A stretch of 64,000 nt of DNA from Eublepharis macularius (GCF_028583425.1 NC_072800.1:11607001-11671000); one strand, 5' to 3'. Positions 1 through 11,900 are shown, numbered from the stretch's first letter. Translations and numbers: made by a program. Notes: generated by a model not told the origin, from the letters alone.

Positions 1-1235
1 GAGAGCTTGTTGGGAAGAGTTGAAGCGGTTCCACAGAGGGTGAGGTTCAAAGAGGGACGGGAAGCTTGACAGGGAGAGGGGGACAAAGAGGACCCCAACA
101 TCCACCGTGTCGGATTGTGCAGACTGCTCTGGCAGAGGCTTGTCCACCCCTCCTGTGTCACAGTGGAGGCTGCCATCAACATCACTTATCTTCCTGCCTT
201 CACAGAAAGGAATTGAGTCACGGGACCCAATCCCCCCATGCACAGGGGCAACAGCAGGTGCCCATGGCTAGGGGTGCACCATGCAGCAAAACTGTTGCAT
301 GCAGAAAAGCTTTTGAGCTGCCCCTCGTGCCCAAAAGCAGCTGCAGCAGACAGCACCCACCTTCCTGCCTTCACGGAAAGGGTCGGAGGGACCCATTCCC
401 CCCTGCTCAGAGGGGATAGTAGGAGCCATGGAAAGGGGGGCACCGTGCGGTACAACTCTATCAGCAACAGCACCAGAGCTGTCCCTTGTGGCTAAAAGCA
501 GCGGCAGCTGACATCACCCACCTTCCTGCCTTTGCTGAAAAGACGGGATGGGCAGGACAGGAGAGGTTGGGAGGCAACTGAGCGGTTCCAGAGAGGGAGA
601 GGTTGAAAGAGGGAACATCCAGGACCTTGTCGGGGAGAGGAGTACAAAAGGTTGTTTGTCACAGCCGCAATGCGGAGCTGGACTGAGAAGGCCCAAAGGC
701 GACGGCAGTGCCATGGTCGTCCCCCGTGCCCAAAGGCGGGGGCAGCTGACATGACCCACCTTCCTGCCTTCACGGACAGGATGAGATGGACAGGAGAGGA
801 GAGGTCGTTGGGAGGGGTCTGAGAGGTTCCAGAAAGGGAAAGTTTGAAAGAGGGACCGTCAGGGAACTTCTCCAGGAGACGAGGACAAAGGCTTCCTGGC
901 CTCATTGTGGAGCCGGACTGGGAAGGCTGAAAGGCAGCGGCAGTGCCGTGGTAGTCTCCCGTGCCCAAAGGCGGCGGCAGCTGACATGACCCACCTTCCT
1001 GCCTTCACGGACAGGACAGGATGGGCAGGACAGGAGAGGTCGTTGTGAAGGGTCATTCCGGTTCCATCCACAGAAGGTGAGGATGAAAGAGGGACCGTCC
1101 GGGAACTTGCCAAGGAGAGGACACAATGGGCAGGACAAGTTGTGAGGATGGGTCGTATTGGTGCCATCCAGAGAGGGAGAGGTTGAAAGAGGGAGTGTCT
1201 GGGAACTTATCTGAGAGAGTAGGACAACAGGTTAC
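1..1235. repeat. Degenerate tandem array (units about 160-240 bp)
   Basis: A phrase close to 'cttcctgccttcacgga' recurs near 190, 360, 518, 758 and 995. Each is followed by a block resembling 'ggttccagagagggagaggt' and then a 'gagggac' block (about 30, 590, 830, 1070, 1175). Spacing settles at about 237 bp in the three central units. The reading frames here are products of the repeat, not genes. The array abuts the 3' side of the hAT pseudogene and may be its degenerate terminal region; that link is inference. Confidence 0.7.
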
Positions 1236-1321
1236 CAGCTGTGGAAGCAGCCCCGAGAACCGACGAGGATTGGAGCCTGCTGTGCAGGAGCTTGGCCTAG
1301 AACCACAATAGACGGGGAGGC

Positions 1322-3186
1322 TCAGAGCCCAGGTAGGTCCAGGTCCAAGGAGGGATACCCAAGGAGGTTGAGGTTGAGGTTGAGGTTGAGCTTGACGAAG
1401 GTCAACATGTCCACCAGGTCCAGGTGCAGACGTACGCGGCAGGGACAGAGGAAGTCTCCCAGGTGGGAGAACACCCGCTCGCTCTGCACGCTGGTGGGAG
1501 GGCAGGACAGGATGTTGGTTGCCATGATGGACAGGTCCAGCCATACAGCAGATTTACTTGTCCAGTACTCCAACGGTTTGAAGTGGGGCAGCTCGGTGGG
1601 CTCCACGAGGTACTCCCACACCATAGCCCCTGCCAAGTCCTCAGCACTGTGAGAGAAGTGTCCACTGTGTTGCAGCCAACCACACAGCCCACCAACGAGA
1701 CCCAGAGATCAAGTGGAGCCATTTGGGTGGGTCTCTCCTGGCGTGGCTCTCTTCCCAACTCCCCCCTCCTCCTCCTCCTGCGCCGCCCACCTCTCGCTCC
1801 TGCCCGCTTCCCTCAGGCCTGCCTTCTCTTTCTGGAAACGGAGCACCGCTGTGCAGAGCTCCTTTTTCCAGTGCTGCATCTGACCCGCCTGCGTGGCGAT
1901 GCTGCCCTTGATGCGGGGGTTACTGAGGGAGGCCATTTGGCACGGCACCTCGTGGCGCAGAGGATGCAAGCGCTTGGCCACGCACACCTGGATCCTCCTC
2001 ACAACGTCCCGGACCCTGGGGACCAGCTCTTTCTTGTGCTTGAGCTCCTTGGCCAGGAACTGGTCGAGCCTATGGATCAGGGGGATGACTTGACCCAGGC
2101 TGGCCTCGTACGAGCACAAGAGCTCGGTGGCCTCCTTAAAGGGTTTCAGCATCCGGGACATCTGGGCAAGGACTCTCCATTCCATAGAGCTGAGGCTCAG
2201 CTCCTCTCCCCTCCTCAGAACGTCCGTGGATGACAGGATGTCCTGCAACAGGCCCCTCTGCTCCACCAGACAGCATATCATGTCGTAGGTGGAGTTCCAG
2301 CGGGTGGGCAAGTCCTGAAAGAGTTGGTGCTCGGGTCCCCCCTCCCCCTGCCTCTGGAACAGCTTGTGGGAAGAGTTGATGCTGCAGGAGAAGTGGGAAG
2401 CGATGTGGCGGCAGCTGTCCAGCAGATTGCGCGTCCACAACATTCCCTTGTCCCAGCTGTCCCTTGGCTTACTCCCCAGCCTGAGCACATCCCTCATCAC
2501 CAGGTGTAGCTTGTGCGCCATGCACACCAGGCCCGGGAGGGATACCTTTTTCAGGGCTGCCAACATGTTGCTTCCCACGTCTGTCACCCTGAAGCCCACA
2601 GACAAACCCTTCCTCCCCCCGGCCATCCAATCCCTCAGTGCCGCCTTTATGGTGGCGGCGATGTTCTTCCCCGTATGGACATTGTCCATCCCTCGGGCCT
2701 GGAGAAGAACTACCCTGTAGCCCGGTGTCAAGCATGGCACCTTTTTCCAGGTACCAGGTCTTGGCCTGGGGTGGTGGAGGTCCTCTGGTTGCCACCAGTG
2801 GGTGGTGATGGCAAGGTAGCTGTGATGGCAGCTGCTCCAGAAGTCGGCTGTGAAGTACGGCCTTTGGCAGCCGACAGCTCCCTGAACACCATGTCTCGCA
2901 CAGACTGGTAGAAGGCAGGCAGGACTCAACGCCCAACTGTGCACCGTGACGGCATGGAGAACCATGGGGCAAAGTGCTGAAGCAGCCTTTGGAAGCCCAC
3001 GCCCTCCACGACGGATAGGGGGAATCCTTGCAGGTCAATTGTCTCTGCCACGACACAAATGCCCGCCTCCTGAGCTGATGAGGTTGGGAGGCATCTGAGG
3101 GGTTCCAGAGAGGACTGTCGATGACAAGTGCTTCGGATCATTGCCCCTGCGCACCAGGACATCACAAATAAGGCACCACACCACAC
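1322..3186 (-). pseudogene. hAT-superfamily transposase pseudogene
   Basis: Read on the minus strand, three segments resemble a hAT/ZBED-type transposase. 3186-2926 carries a 'SVVEGVGFQRLLQ' motif. 2750-1709 carries 'VTDVGSNMLAALKK' and 'PTRWNSTYDM', typical of the RNase-H-like catalytic core. 1636-1322 carries the C-terminal dimerisation signature 'PPTSVQSERVFS'. The family cuts and pastes DNA and makes 8-bp target duplications. The gene is broken: frame changes separate the first and second segments, and an in-frame TGA near 1706 separates the core from the dimerisation domain, which stays in the same frame. No BED finger is recognisable upstream. A GAGGTT hexamer run gives an Asn-Leu dipeptide run at the C-terminal end. 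Confidence 0.8.
1364..1390. repeat. GAGGTT hexanucleotide microsatellite
   Basis: Four and a half perfect hexamer units inside the hAT pseudogene, read as alternating Asn-Leu on the minus strand. Confidence 0.9.
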
Positions 3187-3660
3187 GGGTCATTCAGAAG
3201 GGCCTGAAAGTGCCTCCATACAGAGAGTTTGAACCATGGCCCACTAACTGTTCCTGGGGAGGGAGGACGAAGAGTTACTGGCTGCGCCACTGAGCTGGCA
3301 ATGGAAGACTAAGTGAGGGGTGGACTGCAGGCAGGGACAGCACTGGGAGTTTGGGATGGGGATGAGATGGATATGTCATTGAACCCCAACCATTCCTCCA
3401 TGGATCCCTCACCCTCCTCCTCCTAAAACAGTTTAAAGAGTTCCTCTTCGCCCAGCAGCAAGAGCTCTTCGGCTTCCTCCACAGCCCCCACAGGTGATTT
3501 TGGGGGAGCAGGAGTCTCTACTGCCCCAGAGCCCTGCCCAGTTCTGCTTCTTGCGGGGCAACCAGGACAATCTTTGCACTTCCCCCCCATGACCACCCTT
3601 GGCCCCTGGCCAAAGCCTCATTGTGCCAGCAAACAAGAATTAAGGAGGAAAGAAAAGGAG
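3187..3660. other. Intergenic stretch, nothing recognised
   Basis: Moderately GC-rich sequence between the hAT pseudogene and a tandem repeat. The reading frames are short and match no family I know. It may be the 5' flank of the hAT element. Confidence 0.4.
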
Positions 3661-4010
3661 AGAAACCTGTGAGCCCTCAGCCGAGGTGCCCACTGAACTT
3701 GGCCCCAGGGCCTGGCAGCAGCCCTGGAACCAGAGGGAGGGGGTAGAGCCCTAGCCCAGCACTCCCAGAGACCTGACCAGATCAGGCACTAATAATCAGG
3801 GTGAGCCCTCAGCCGAGGTGCCCACTGAGCTTGGCCCCAGGGCCTGGCAGCAGCCCTGGAACCAGAGGGAGGGGGTGGAGCTCTAGCCCAGCACTCCCAG
3901 AAACCTGACCAGATCAGGCACTGATAGTAATAATAATCAGTGCGAGTTCTCAGCCGAGGTGCCCACTGAGCTTGGCCCCAGGGCCTGGCAGCAGCCCTGG
4001 TACCAGAGGG
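3661..4010. repeat. Three-copy tandem repeat, ~132-141 bp unit
   Basis: The block starting 'gtgagccctcagccgaggtg' occurs at about 3669 and 3801, and again, diverged, at about 3942. Each is followed by the same 'cttggccccagggcctggca' and 'gccctggaaccagaggg' segments. The third copy is truncated. Confidence 0.85.
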
Positions 4011-4086
4011 GATAGATCCCTATCCCACCCACCACACACACAAAAAGTCCCAGCTCCAATGCACTCTCTCTGTCTCTCTCCCAAAA

Positions 4087-4606
4087 GGCTAGCAACAGCT
4101 CTGTCCCACTCCACTGCCTGTTGAAACTGAAAGCCAGAACTGGGAGCCCAGTGCCCTTTTATAACCAGAGGTCTCATAGAAAAAAGCAGGTCTGTGGTTG
4201 GCAGTCAGAGCTGCCTAACAGGGTTTGCAGGGATCAGATTGGAGTGCCCATGGCTACAGAACACCACCCTCCCCGGTCTCCCATGTAACCAATTGTAACC
4301 AATTTAGAGCTCCACACTTGGAAGGAAGTCCTGCCCATCAAGCTAAATTGGGCTTAGATTGGGGTTTCCAGGGCGACAGAAGGAGTGCAGACAGAGTTCA
4401 GGCAGTCCCTGCCTCCTTTGCCAAGGGAATTGATTGAAGGTGCCTGACTGTCTGGCTTCACAAACAGCAGATGAACGCAAGAAACCAGGCTTGGGACGAC
4501 CATTTGTTCATTTACAATGGCATCTCACGAACGGCTTGTTCGCGAACAGACAAACAGGCTGTTCGTGGGTTTTTTGCGTTCGTAATGCTGTTCGTGCCCA
4601 TGTCTA
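4087..4606 (+). mobile_element. 5'-truncated hAT-like non-autonomous element (relative of 62360-63020)
   Basis: It matches the element at 62360-63020 from 'agctctgtcccactccactg' onward, shares 'gcagggatcagattggagtg' and the 'gttcgtgcccatgtcta' terminus, and lacks the left inverted terminus. Its right end is at 4606. Confidence 0.7.
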
Positions 4607-6285
4607 CTCCCAACCCCCAGATAATTCCCAGATAGTTTCCCCATAGGAAATAATGGACAACTAAATCTGGGATACTTTGATCTCTCTTAACTGGATCAGA
4701 GGATCTTTCCTAGATTTAAGGAATCCTGGATATTTTTGAGATCCCCCACTCCAGGGGATTTCACATTACAAGAAAAGGTACAGGAATATAGGATTTGCAG
4801 GTCAGTGGTAAAATACATAACCTAGCTGATGTACTAGAAAGCAATCTGCAAGCAAAGGGTTTTTTTTAAGGGGCTCAAATTTAAACCTGAGTTTAAGCAT
4901 AATGCTTTGCCAGTGTGTGTCTGTTTTTGATATTTTTACTTGTTTTGATGTTTCTGGAGGGAAAAAGTTTGAGTCATGTTCCCATAAAAGTGCATCTGGC
5001 ATCAATATCTTTTGAGTATCTGTGTGTGCGTGCTTACTTATGCAATTAGCCACAGCACATTTTGTCCTGGAACTCGGCTTTTGTTGTGGCTGCAATTTCC
5101 GAAGGTGAGTGAGCGAGTGTCCTCCAAGATCTCACCATTGCCAAAGAGGTGCAGCACAGCATCTTCCAATATATTCCAAACTGGCAGTGGTCGGAGGCGT
5201 CTTAGTGTCCTTCGTGGTGTTGACTGTGCATATTGCTTGGTTGCTTGAAAACCTTGGTCAGCGATTTAAAGATTCAGAGGCTACAAAGATCGGAGGCCGG
5301 TACTGAGACTCCATTTGTTTTCCTGTAACAGGTCACTTTGTGTGCGGTGACATCCGTGTCATACTCTTGAAGCTGAGTTTCCATACAGCATGGGTTGGAT
5401 CCACAGCCTCCCCAGCCCCTCTTAGTCTATCCCACCTCGCATATAATAGAGGACCAGGTACATGTGCAGAGTTCCTCGAAGTAAGAGGTGGGATAAATAT
5501 ATGATAAAAAGTTGCACGAGAGGGCTCTCTTGTCATCCTCCTCTGATGGGAGAGAGGGAGGGTGCCATTGTATTATACTGAGAGCAGGAGCAACAGAGCC
5601 AGCTAGTGACTGTTCATATTAAGGAGTTTGTGCAACACTACACATGTCCATGTGTGCGTGCACATACATGCACGCACACTAAACTCACACTTCCAAGGAA
5701 GTATGTCCTTCCTAATTGTTGCTGTGGAAGTCCCTAAGGACCAGCCTTCTCCTAGCCCTTTCCTTCAGGAGACAGGTTAAGACCATTCTATCTAGGAGTG
5801 TTTTGAGGGAAGGAAGGGTTGGGGCTGCTGTTTGCGGCTCCAGGTGTTTTGTTTTGTTCTGGCCGTTTTAGGTTGCAGCAACTGTTTTCATGTTTGCTTT
5901 GTGTTGTTTTGTTTTTTACAAATGCTTTGTATTAAACACAGCCTAGGACCATAAAAAGTACCCTGTAGGATCAGACCAGGGGTCCACCTAGAACTTCAGA
6001 GGAAGGCTGCTGTGAAATGTAAGCCTTCCCAGGCAGGCTGTTTTAAACAGATATTTTCCTTCCCCTTCTCCATAAAGCCAGCAGAGTCCTTGACCTTTCA
6101 GCCAAGCAGTCAGAACCAGATGACTGGTTGTACGCAACTCTGAAACACTTCTGTGGTTTTCTCCAAAGGGGGCAGCAGTTCTTTCCAACATCGCCCGAAA
6201 ACCGGAAAAGGCTCAGCTTACACTCCTACTTTTACTGTATGGAGCTGGAAAACTACAATTGTTGGCCCAAAGGCATTGGCACAAG
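4607..6285. other. Intergenic stretch without recognised genes
   Basis: AT-rich non-coding sequence upstream of RECK. Reading frames are under 100 codons with no family resemblance. A short CA-type run lies near 5640-5690. I see no exon, RNA gene or clear repeat. Confidence 0.4.
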
Positions 6286-6614
6286 CAGGGCTTTTTTCTG
6301 GGAAAAGAGGTGGTGGAGCTCAGTGGTGGAACTCAGGACCACATAATGACATCACTTTGGGTCAGCTGGAACAGGGGGGGGGAGTTTTTTAAAGTTTAAA
6401 TCGCCCTCGGTGAAAATGGTCACATGGCCGGTGGCCCCGCCCCCTGATCTCCAGACAGAGGGGAGTTTAGATTGCCCTCCGCGCCACATGGCGCGGAGGG
6501 CAATCTCAACTCCCCTCTGTCTGGAGATCAGGGGGCGGGGCCACCAGCCATGTGACCATTTTCAAGAGGTGCCGGAACTCCGTTCCACCACGTTCCCGCT
6601 GAAAAAAAGCCCTG
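6286..6614. mobile_element. Palindromic MITE family A, copy 1 (hAT-type)
   Basis: The ends are 'cagggctttttt' and 'aaaaaaagccctg', and the body is a long near-perfect palindrome built on 'ctgatctccagacagagggg' and its complement. It is flanked by 'ggcacaag' (6278-6285) and 'ggcccaag' (6615-6622), an 8-bp target duplication with one mismatch, as expected for hAT transposition. This is the longer subtype, with extra sequence near the left end. Confidence 0.85.
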
Positions 6615-7084
6615 GGCCCAAGTAAGCCTTCCCACGAACAACATTACTGTCAAGGTTCATAAGAAAACAGGATACGTCTGCCCTGCTATGTGGCAGGTGT
6701 GGGGGGGGGGGCACTTCTGGATCCTGTTGAGCTTGGTCCCTCCAGATTTGCTGACCCAGATTCTCGTCTGAATTCTTATTCAAACAGTAAACCAACCAAG
6801 TGAGGCACAGCAAACACGGCACTTCGTTAGGCAAAAGCAGGTGAAATATTTCCTATTCTGTCCGTTCAGAAAATAGGTAGCCAGATAGTTACCAAAGCCA
6901 GAAGGGATGATCTTGAGCATCAAAGCTCCGGTCAAAGTGTCCAATTGTATGATCAGATTTGGGAATATCTTCTGATATTTGGGGTGCAGAGTTTAAAATT
7001 AAACTAAATCCGCAGTCTTTGTTCAATTAATTCAGTTCTGCTTATAGGTTGTTAGCCTCCTCCTTTAACATACAGAGGTTGTGT

Positions 7085-7209
7085 GTCCCACTTCTCAAGG
7101 TGGCCCATCAGGCATCAGCCAAAGCGCAGGCCTTTTCTATTGTGGCCCCTGCTCTGTGGACTGAACACCCTGAAGAGGTGAGAGGAGCTCCCGCTTTGGA
7201 GATCTAAGG
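7085..7209 (+). mobile_element. L2-like LINE fragment, left part
   Basis: The translation contains a C-terminal motif like 'AFSIVAPALWTEHPEEVRG', typical of the L2-type 'NxLPxEVR' tail. It is cut by the SINE that follows; the 3' tail resumes after it. Confidence 0.45.
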
Positions 7210-7442
7210 CCTGTTTGACGTACTGGTTAAGAGAGGCAGGACTCTAATCTGGAGAACCGGGTATGATTCCCCACTACTCTGCTTGAAGCCAGCTAGTCAC
7301 AGCTCTTTCAGAGCGCTCTCAGCGCTACCCAATTCACAGGGTGATTGTTGTGAGGATAATAACAACACACTTAGTAAACTGCTCTGAGTGGGCGTTAAGT
7401 TGCCCTGAAAGGCAGTATATAAATCGAATATTGTTATTATTT
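7210..7442 (+). mobile_element. tRNA-derived SINE (squamate type), copy 1
   Basis: It has a degenerate A box, a B-box-like 'gggtatgattcccc', and the family 3' body ending 'gcagtatataaatcgaat' with an AT-rich tail. It matches the copies at 24540, 34200 and (inverted) 30222. It lies inside the L2-like fragment. Confidence 0.8.
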
Positions 7443-7570
7443 TGAATGGGTTTAAATTACAGACATCTTTTAAGGGGAGGGGAGATTTGGGGGGGGGGGT
7501 ATTTTATTTTGATTTTAAATGTAAATCCATTGTTGTAAGCCACCTTGAAGCTGCTTATTCTGTTAGTTAG
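7443..7570 (+). mobile_element. L2-like LINE fragment, 3' tail
   Basis: Continues the fragment interrupted by the SINE: 'attttgattttaaatgtaaa' followed by 'taagccaccttgaagctg', a common L2-type 3' end. Confidence 0.4.
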
Positions 7571-7699
7571 CCAGCTGCAGGTGATAACTAAGAATCTTCA
7601 TGCTGCAGACGGGTTATCCCATAATTTAGCTACTAAGGAAGTGTGTTCTGACCAGATCTATCTGGGACTTGGGTAAAAGGTTCAGCGATAACAGCTCTG

Positions 7700-7815
7700 G
7701 TTGTAGTTTCAGGCGGGTAGCTGTGTTAGTCTGCAGTAGCAGAGCAAGATCTGGGTCCAGTAGCACTGTAAAGCCCAACTAGATTTCTAGGGGATGAAAT
7801 TCAAAGCGTTAAAGC
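7700..7815 (+). repeat. Unclassified interspersed repeat
   Basis: The sequence 'gtagctgtgttagtctgcag' followed by 'ccagtagcactgtaaagccc' is a widespread amniote dispersed repeat form. I recognise the form but cannot name its class. Confidence 0.5.
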
Positions 7816-8431
7816 TCCTTTCTTCAGATATGTTTAGAAGCTAGAAAATGGGAGGAGTATTTAAAGTAAGGTTGTAAGGTATAATACTGTAATTAGCTTG
7901 GGGTTGGGGTGTGAAAATCAGAAAATCAGTATCTGTAGTTAGAGAAGAATCCATTGGCCCTATTAAAAGGGGTGAGGGGTAGGGTTATTTCGAATTTGCA
8001 AATAAACTCAATTTTGGCAATCTGATTGTCGTTCTTCCTGCTGTCTTACAGCAGGGACAAGGTGGGGGGGGCGTTGTTTTGTTGTTCACAAAGAGCTGAA
8101 GGAGGAGGGCTTTGTATGATGCATCTACTCATCCTTTCACAATTTGAAATGGTTCAAAACAAAATCTGCAGTCAGGCAGCCCCCCCCCCCCCAAGAACCG
8201 TGTCCTTCACCAATAACTCGTTTTAACTTACTTTTGTGTGCTTTTAGCATTATAGTTTTGCTTGTTGTTTTTTTGTTCGTGTTTTATGTGTGTTTTATTT
8301 GCTCAGCTACGCAATAAACATTTTTTTCCTGATGGTCTGAACCGGGCGTCTCTCCAGCACGCCAGGTTGAAGAGGGCTTTAACAACTGCATCCTCATTAA
8401 TTTCAGTGGGTTTGGGCAGGCTAAATTCTGG

Positions 8432-8630
8432 ATCCAGAGGAGTTATCCATGTTAATCTGTAGCTGCAAAATCGTAAAGAGTCCAGTAGCACCTTTAAGAC
8501 TAACCAATTTTAATGTAGCGTCAGCTTTTGAGAACGATGCCTCTGACAAAGAGAGCTGTGGTTCTGGAAAGCTGATGCTACAGCAAAGTGGGCTAGTCTT
8601 AAAGCTGCTACTGGAGTCTTCACAACGTAG
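8432..8630. mobile_element. Foldback element abutting the RECK promoter
   Basis: The left arm contains 'agtccagtagcacctttaag' and the right arm its approximate complement, 'cttaaagctgctactggagt', around a short centre. It resembles the unclassified repeat near 7700. It stops just before the CpG island, about 220 bp upstream of the RECK start codon. Confidence 0.55.
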
Positions 8631-8639
8631 GTTTTATGT

Positions 8640-8848
8640 CCCGCCGGCCCACGCCCCCTCAGGCCGAGCCACAGGGCGGGAAAAGGGGGCGCGGGCGGCG
8701 CTTCTCCCGCTCAGGCTCTCCGGCCGCCCCTCCCCTCCCCTCCCCTCCCCCCAGGCCAGCCGAGGGGCGGGTCTGGCGGGGCGGCCCCAGCCAATGGGGA
8801 GGCGCCGGGGAGGCTGGCGGGCGGGCGGCGCGCGGAGGGGTCCGGGCC
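8640..8848 (+). promoter_or_regulatory. RECK: RECK core promoter, TATA-less, GC/CCAAT type
   Basis: GC-rich sequence directly upstream of exon 1. It has a CCAAT box at 8791-8795, GC boxes near 8651 (reverse), 8674 and 8763, a run of 'cccctcccctcccc' near 8730, and no TATA box. Housekeeping-type CpG promoters bound by Sp1 and NF-Y look like this, and Sp1 control of RECK is known in mammals. The transcription start cannot be fixed from sequence alone. Confidence 0.7.
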
Positions 8849-8951
8849 ATGGCGACGCTGGCTGCCCCTCCGCCGCGGGGGACCGGGGAGGCCCGGATGG
8901 CCCTGCTCGCCGTCCCCGCGCTGCTGCTGCTGCTGCTGCCGGGCGTGGCGG
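8849..8951 (+). CDS. RECK: RECK exon 1 (start codon, signal peptide)
   Basis: The ATG at 8849 sits in a strong Kozak context (gccATGg) and opens with Met-Ala-Thr as in mammalian RECK. After a Pro/Arg-rich stretch a second Met (codon 17) precedes a hydrophobic core with six Leu, a typical secretory signal. The signal seems slightly longer than the human one, and use of the second Met is possible. It ends in phase 1 before the donor 'gtgagtg'. Intron 1 (8952-15843) holds an L1-like fragment, four family-A MITE copies (one at 10207, one at 11144, one at 14692, with the fourth copy in intron 3), other MITEs, two 5S-derived SINEs and a hammerhead-like motif. Confidence 0.93.
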
Positions 8952-11900
8952 GTGAGTGAGCGGGGCGCTCCCGCGGCGTTGCTCCGGCACGGGGGGCGGG
9001 CGGGAGGGGGCTCCCCTCAGCCGCGTCGAGGCGGCGCCCTCTGAGCCGAGCGCGGGCTTGTGGGCAGAGGCAGCTGGCGGGGCGCCCCGGCCCTGCGCGG
9101 GGGGGGGGGGAGGCGCGTCGCTTCCTGAAGCCCCTTCCTCGCGCTCTGGGGGCGTTTGGCTCTTTCGAAGCCCCCGTGAACGGAGGGCAGGCCCTGCGCG
9201 CGGCGACCCAGGCCCCTTTTGGGCTCTCCAGCCGGGGTCGGATCCCGCTGCTGCTGCTGCTGCTGCTGCTGCTGCGCTCGGTGGTTGCAACGGTCCAACG
9301 GCGCCGCGAAGGCTGCCTTCCAGCGCGGACCGGCCCGGGTCCTTGCATCCTCGGATTTGCGGGCTGGAAGAAAACCGCGTCGGTTTTTGCGGTCGGTGAC
9401 GAACCTGGGCGCCCCTCTGCCATTATTAGCTCTGAAATCAGCAGAGCACATTTGCTTACGGTGGCTTTGAGCTGTTGCTTAGAGTGGTTGTGGGGTTCTG
9501 GCATCTCTTTAGTTTAGCTCCATGGATGGATCCCGTTTAGCCTTGGCTGTTGCGTTGTGTGGATAAGATTTGTCTAGTCCTTTTTCTTTCTTTTGAATAA
9601 ATAATCCCAACCAATTACACACAAACACACATACAGTGTGCACATTATAAGAATATTCATAGCTTACACTCCGTCTTTTTCATGATCAAAGAATAGAATA
9701 TAACAGTACAGAATTGTTAAGTAGAAAAGCAAAGTAAGTCCAATATATGCACAATATAAGGCTATCTACAGGACCCAAGAGATTAATTATACTAACAATA
9801 GGAAGATAATTAAAGCCATTCTAATATCTTGTTCTTTGGTGGATTATCCCAATTTCAGAAATTTATAAAACTGGAACAGGTTTTTACAGATTTATCTTGT
9901 ACACATTTTCCATATATAATTTGTAATCTTATGTTTGTGATTACAAACCAAACCCTACCCCAACCATTGTTTTTTTTTCCCTGGGATCATTTGCTATTTC
10001 CATACTTGAGTTAATGCCATTCTAACTGCAACAATGAGATTTCTCACTCAAGACAACTTTAAAAAAAAAATTCAGTTGTTACGTCTCCAAACAAGTACGT
10101 CACCAAAGATATGTCTAACATATAATTTGTAATACAGTTTCTTTATGAATCATATTCCAAAACTTTTGGACTAACATTCCCATCACATGTGCAGCAGTGT
10201 TCCACTGAGGGCTTTTTTTACGCAGTGGAACAATTCCGGAACATCTTGAAAATGGTCACATGGCTGGTGGCCCCGCCCCCTGATTTCCAGACAGAGGGGA
10301 GTTTAGATTGCCCTCCACACCGCTGGAGCAGCGCGGAGGGCAATCTCAACTCCCTTCTGTCTGGAGATCAGGGGGCGGGGCCACCAGCCATGTGACCATT
10401 TTCTCCGAGGGCAACCCACTGAGTTCCACCACCTCTTTTCCCTGAAAAAAAGCCCTGAGTACAGGTATAGTTCAGCCCTATCTCTGGTGTGCTTGGCATA
10501 CCTGTTCAGTTTAAGGCCAAAACAAAGATGCAGAATAACAGACTCAAGAAAGAGAAGGAATGTGGAGGCTGTTTGTTTGAATCTGAGGAATGCATAAAGA
10601 GTTGAAATATGGACTCCATATGGTCACAAGACCTGAAGCATATGAAATATAGATGAGGTCCTGATCATGCTGAGCTGTGCTATTATGACTTCAGAGGTGC
10701 AATGTGGCAACCAACACAATTGTATTCTGGTACACTTTTTGGTTAGTGGCCAGCACACTAGGAGAAGCATTTCTTCTCACACAGGAGGGACTGATAAATA
10801 TTTTTTGCTGGAGTACTTAGCAATTGGAAATAGCCAGGCAGGGTAAGTATTTTGGCTTTACGTTGTTGTGTACCTAATGAATAAAAAAGGAGTGCAGTTG
10901 ACAGCTTCAAGGATAATTTACCAAGATTATGCCCAGTTCACAACAATCCAGATTATGAATACTCCTATGAGTGGGGCTGCTGCTAACCCTTATTGAAGGA
11001 TGTGTCTTCAGAGAGAGAGGATGGATGGCCACAAAGAGGGAACTGGATTCCGTTAGTCTGTTCTGCACAGAGAGGATTTTTTCCAAAGGTAAAATATAAT
11101 CCTACAGCTAAAATAGATTATTGCAATGAACTCTATGTGGGACCAGGGCTTTTTTTCAGCTGGAACGCGGTGGAATGGAGTTCCGGAACCTCTTGAAAAT
11201 GGTCACATGGCTGGTGGCCCCGCCCCCTGATCTCCAGACAGAGGGGAGTTGAGATTGCCCTCCGCGCCGTCACAGAGGGCAATCTAAACTCTCCTCTGTC
11301 TGGAGCTCAGAGGGCGGGGCCACCGGCCATGTGACCATTTTTGCCGAGGGCAATTTAAATGTTTAAAAACTCTCCCCTTGTTCCAGCTGACCCAAAGTGA
11401 CATCATTGGCCCTGGGAGCATGGGTGCACTTTGCGCACGCGCATGTGGTACCAGGGGCACCACCTCCCACCAAGAGTTGCCCCCTGTGCTGGCAACCCAC
11501 TGAGTTCTACCATCTCTTTTCCCAGAAAAAAAAAAAACCTAGTTCCACTTATCTTGTCCACTTAACTTGTCACATTTCCAACCCAAATCTGATTCACCAG
11601 AGATTTTAGCTAGTGTAGTCTGGGTAAAATACCACTAGAAGGTCATTTTTAGGCAATTTTCTCTGATGCCCTCTTTAAGAGAAACATTACATACTAAAGA
11701 TTTATATTCCCAATGTATTTTATCAATTTCTTAGTGAATGAACTATGGTTGTCCAATTTCTTGATGAATGAACTATGGTTGCTAGACCTTTTAGTTGACT
11801 TGGATCTGTTAATAGTTTTTCAGATTTGTTCAGTGGTCTAAAATACATTATGAGCTCTATGTATAGCCTGCATACCATAATCAGGGCTCATTTGGAGGCA

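Larger units (their letters stand above)
8636..9420. other. CpG island over promoter, exon 1 and start of intron 1
   Basis: Very high GC with frequent CpG, sharply bounded by AT-rich flanks. Long reading frames exist on both strands because stop codons are rare in such sequence; apart from RECK exon 1 I regard them as chance. CpG content was judged by eye, not counted. Confidence 0.85.

Noticed and set aside
1424..2233. 269-codon + strand open frame
   Set aside because: It is the antisense shadow of the hAT transposase pseudogene.
8659..9504. Open frames of 140-280 codons on both strands over the CpG island
   Set aside because: GC-rich sequence has few stops. Composition is Pro/Ala/Arg/Ser low-complexity with no domain, and RECK exon 1 explains the conserved part.
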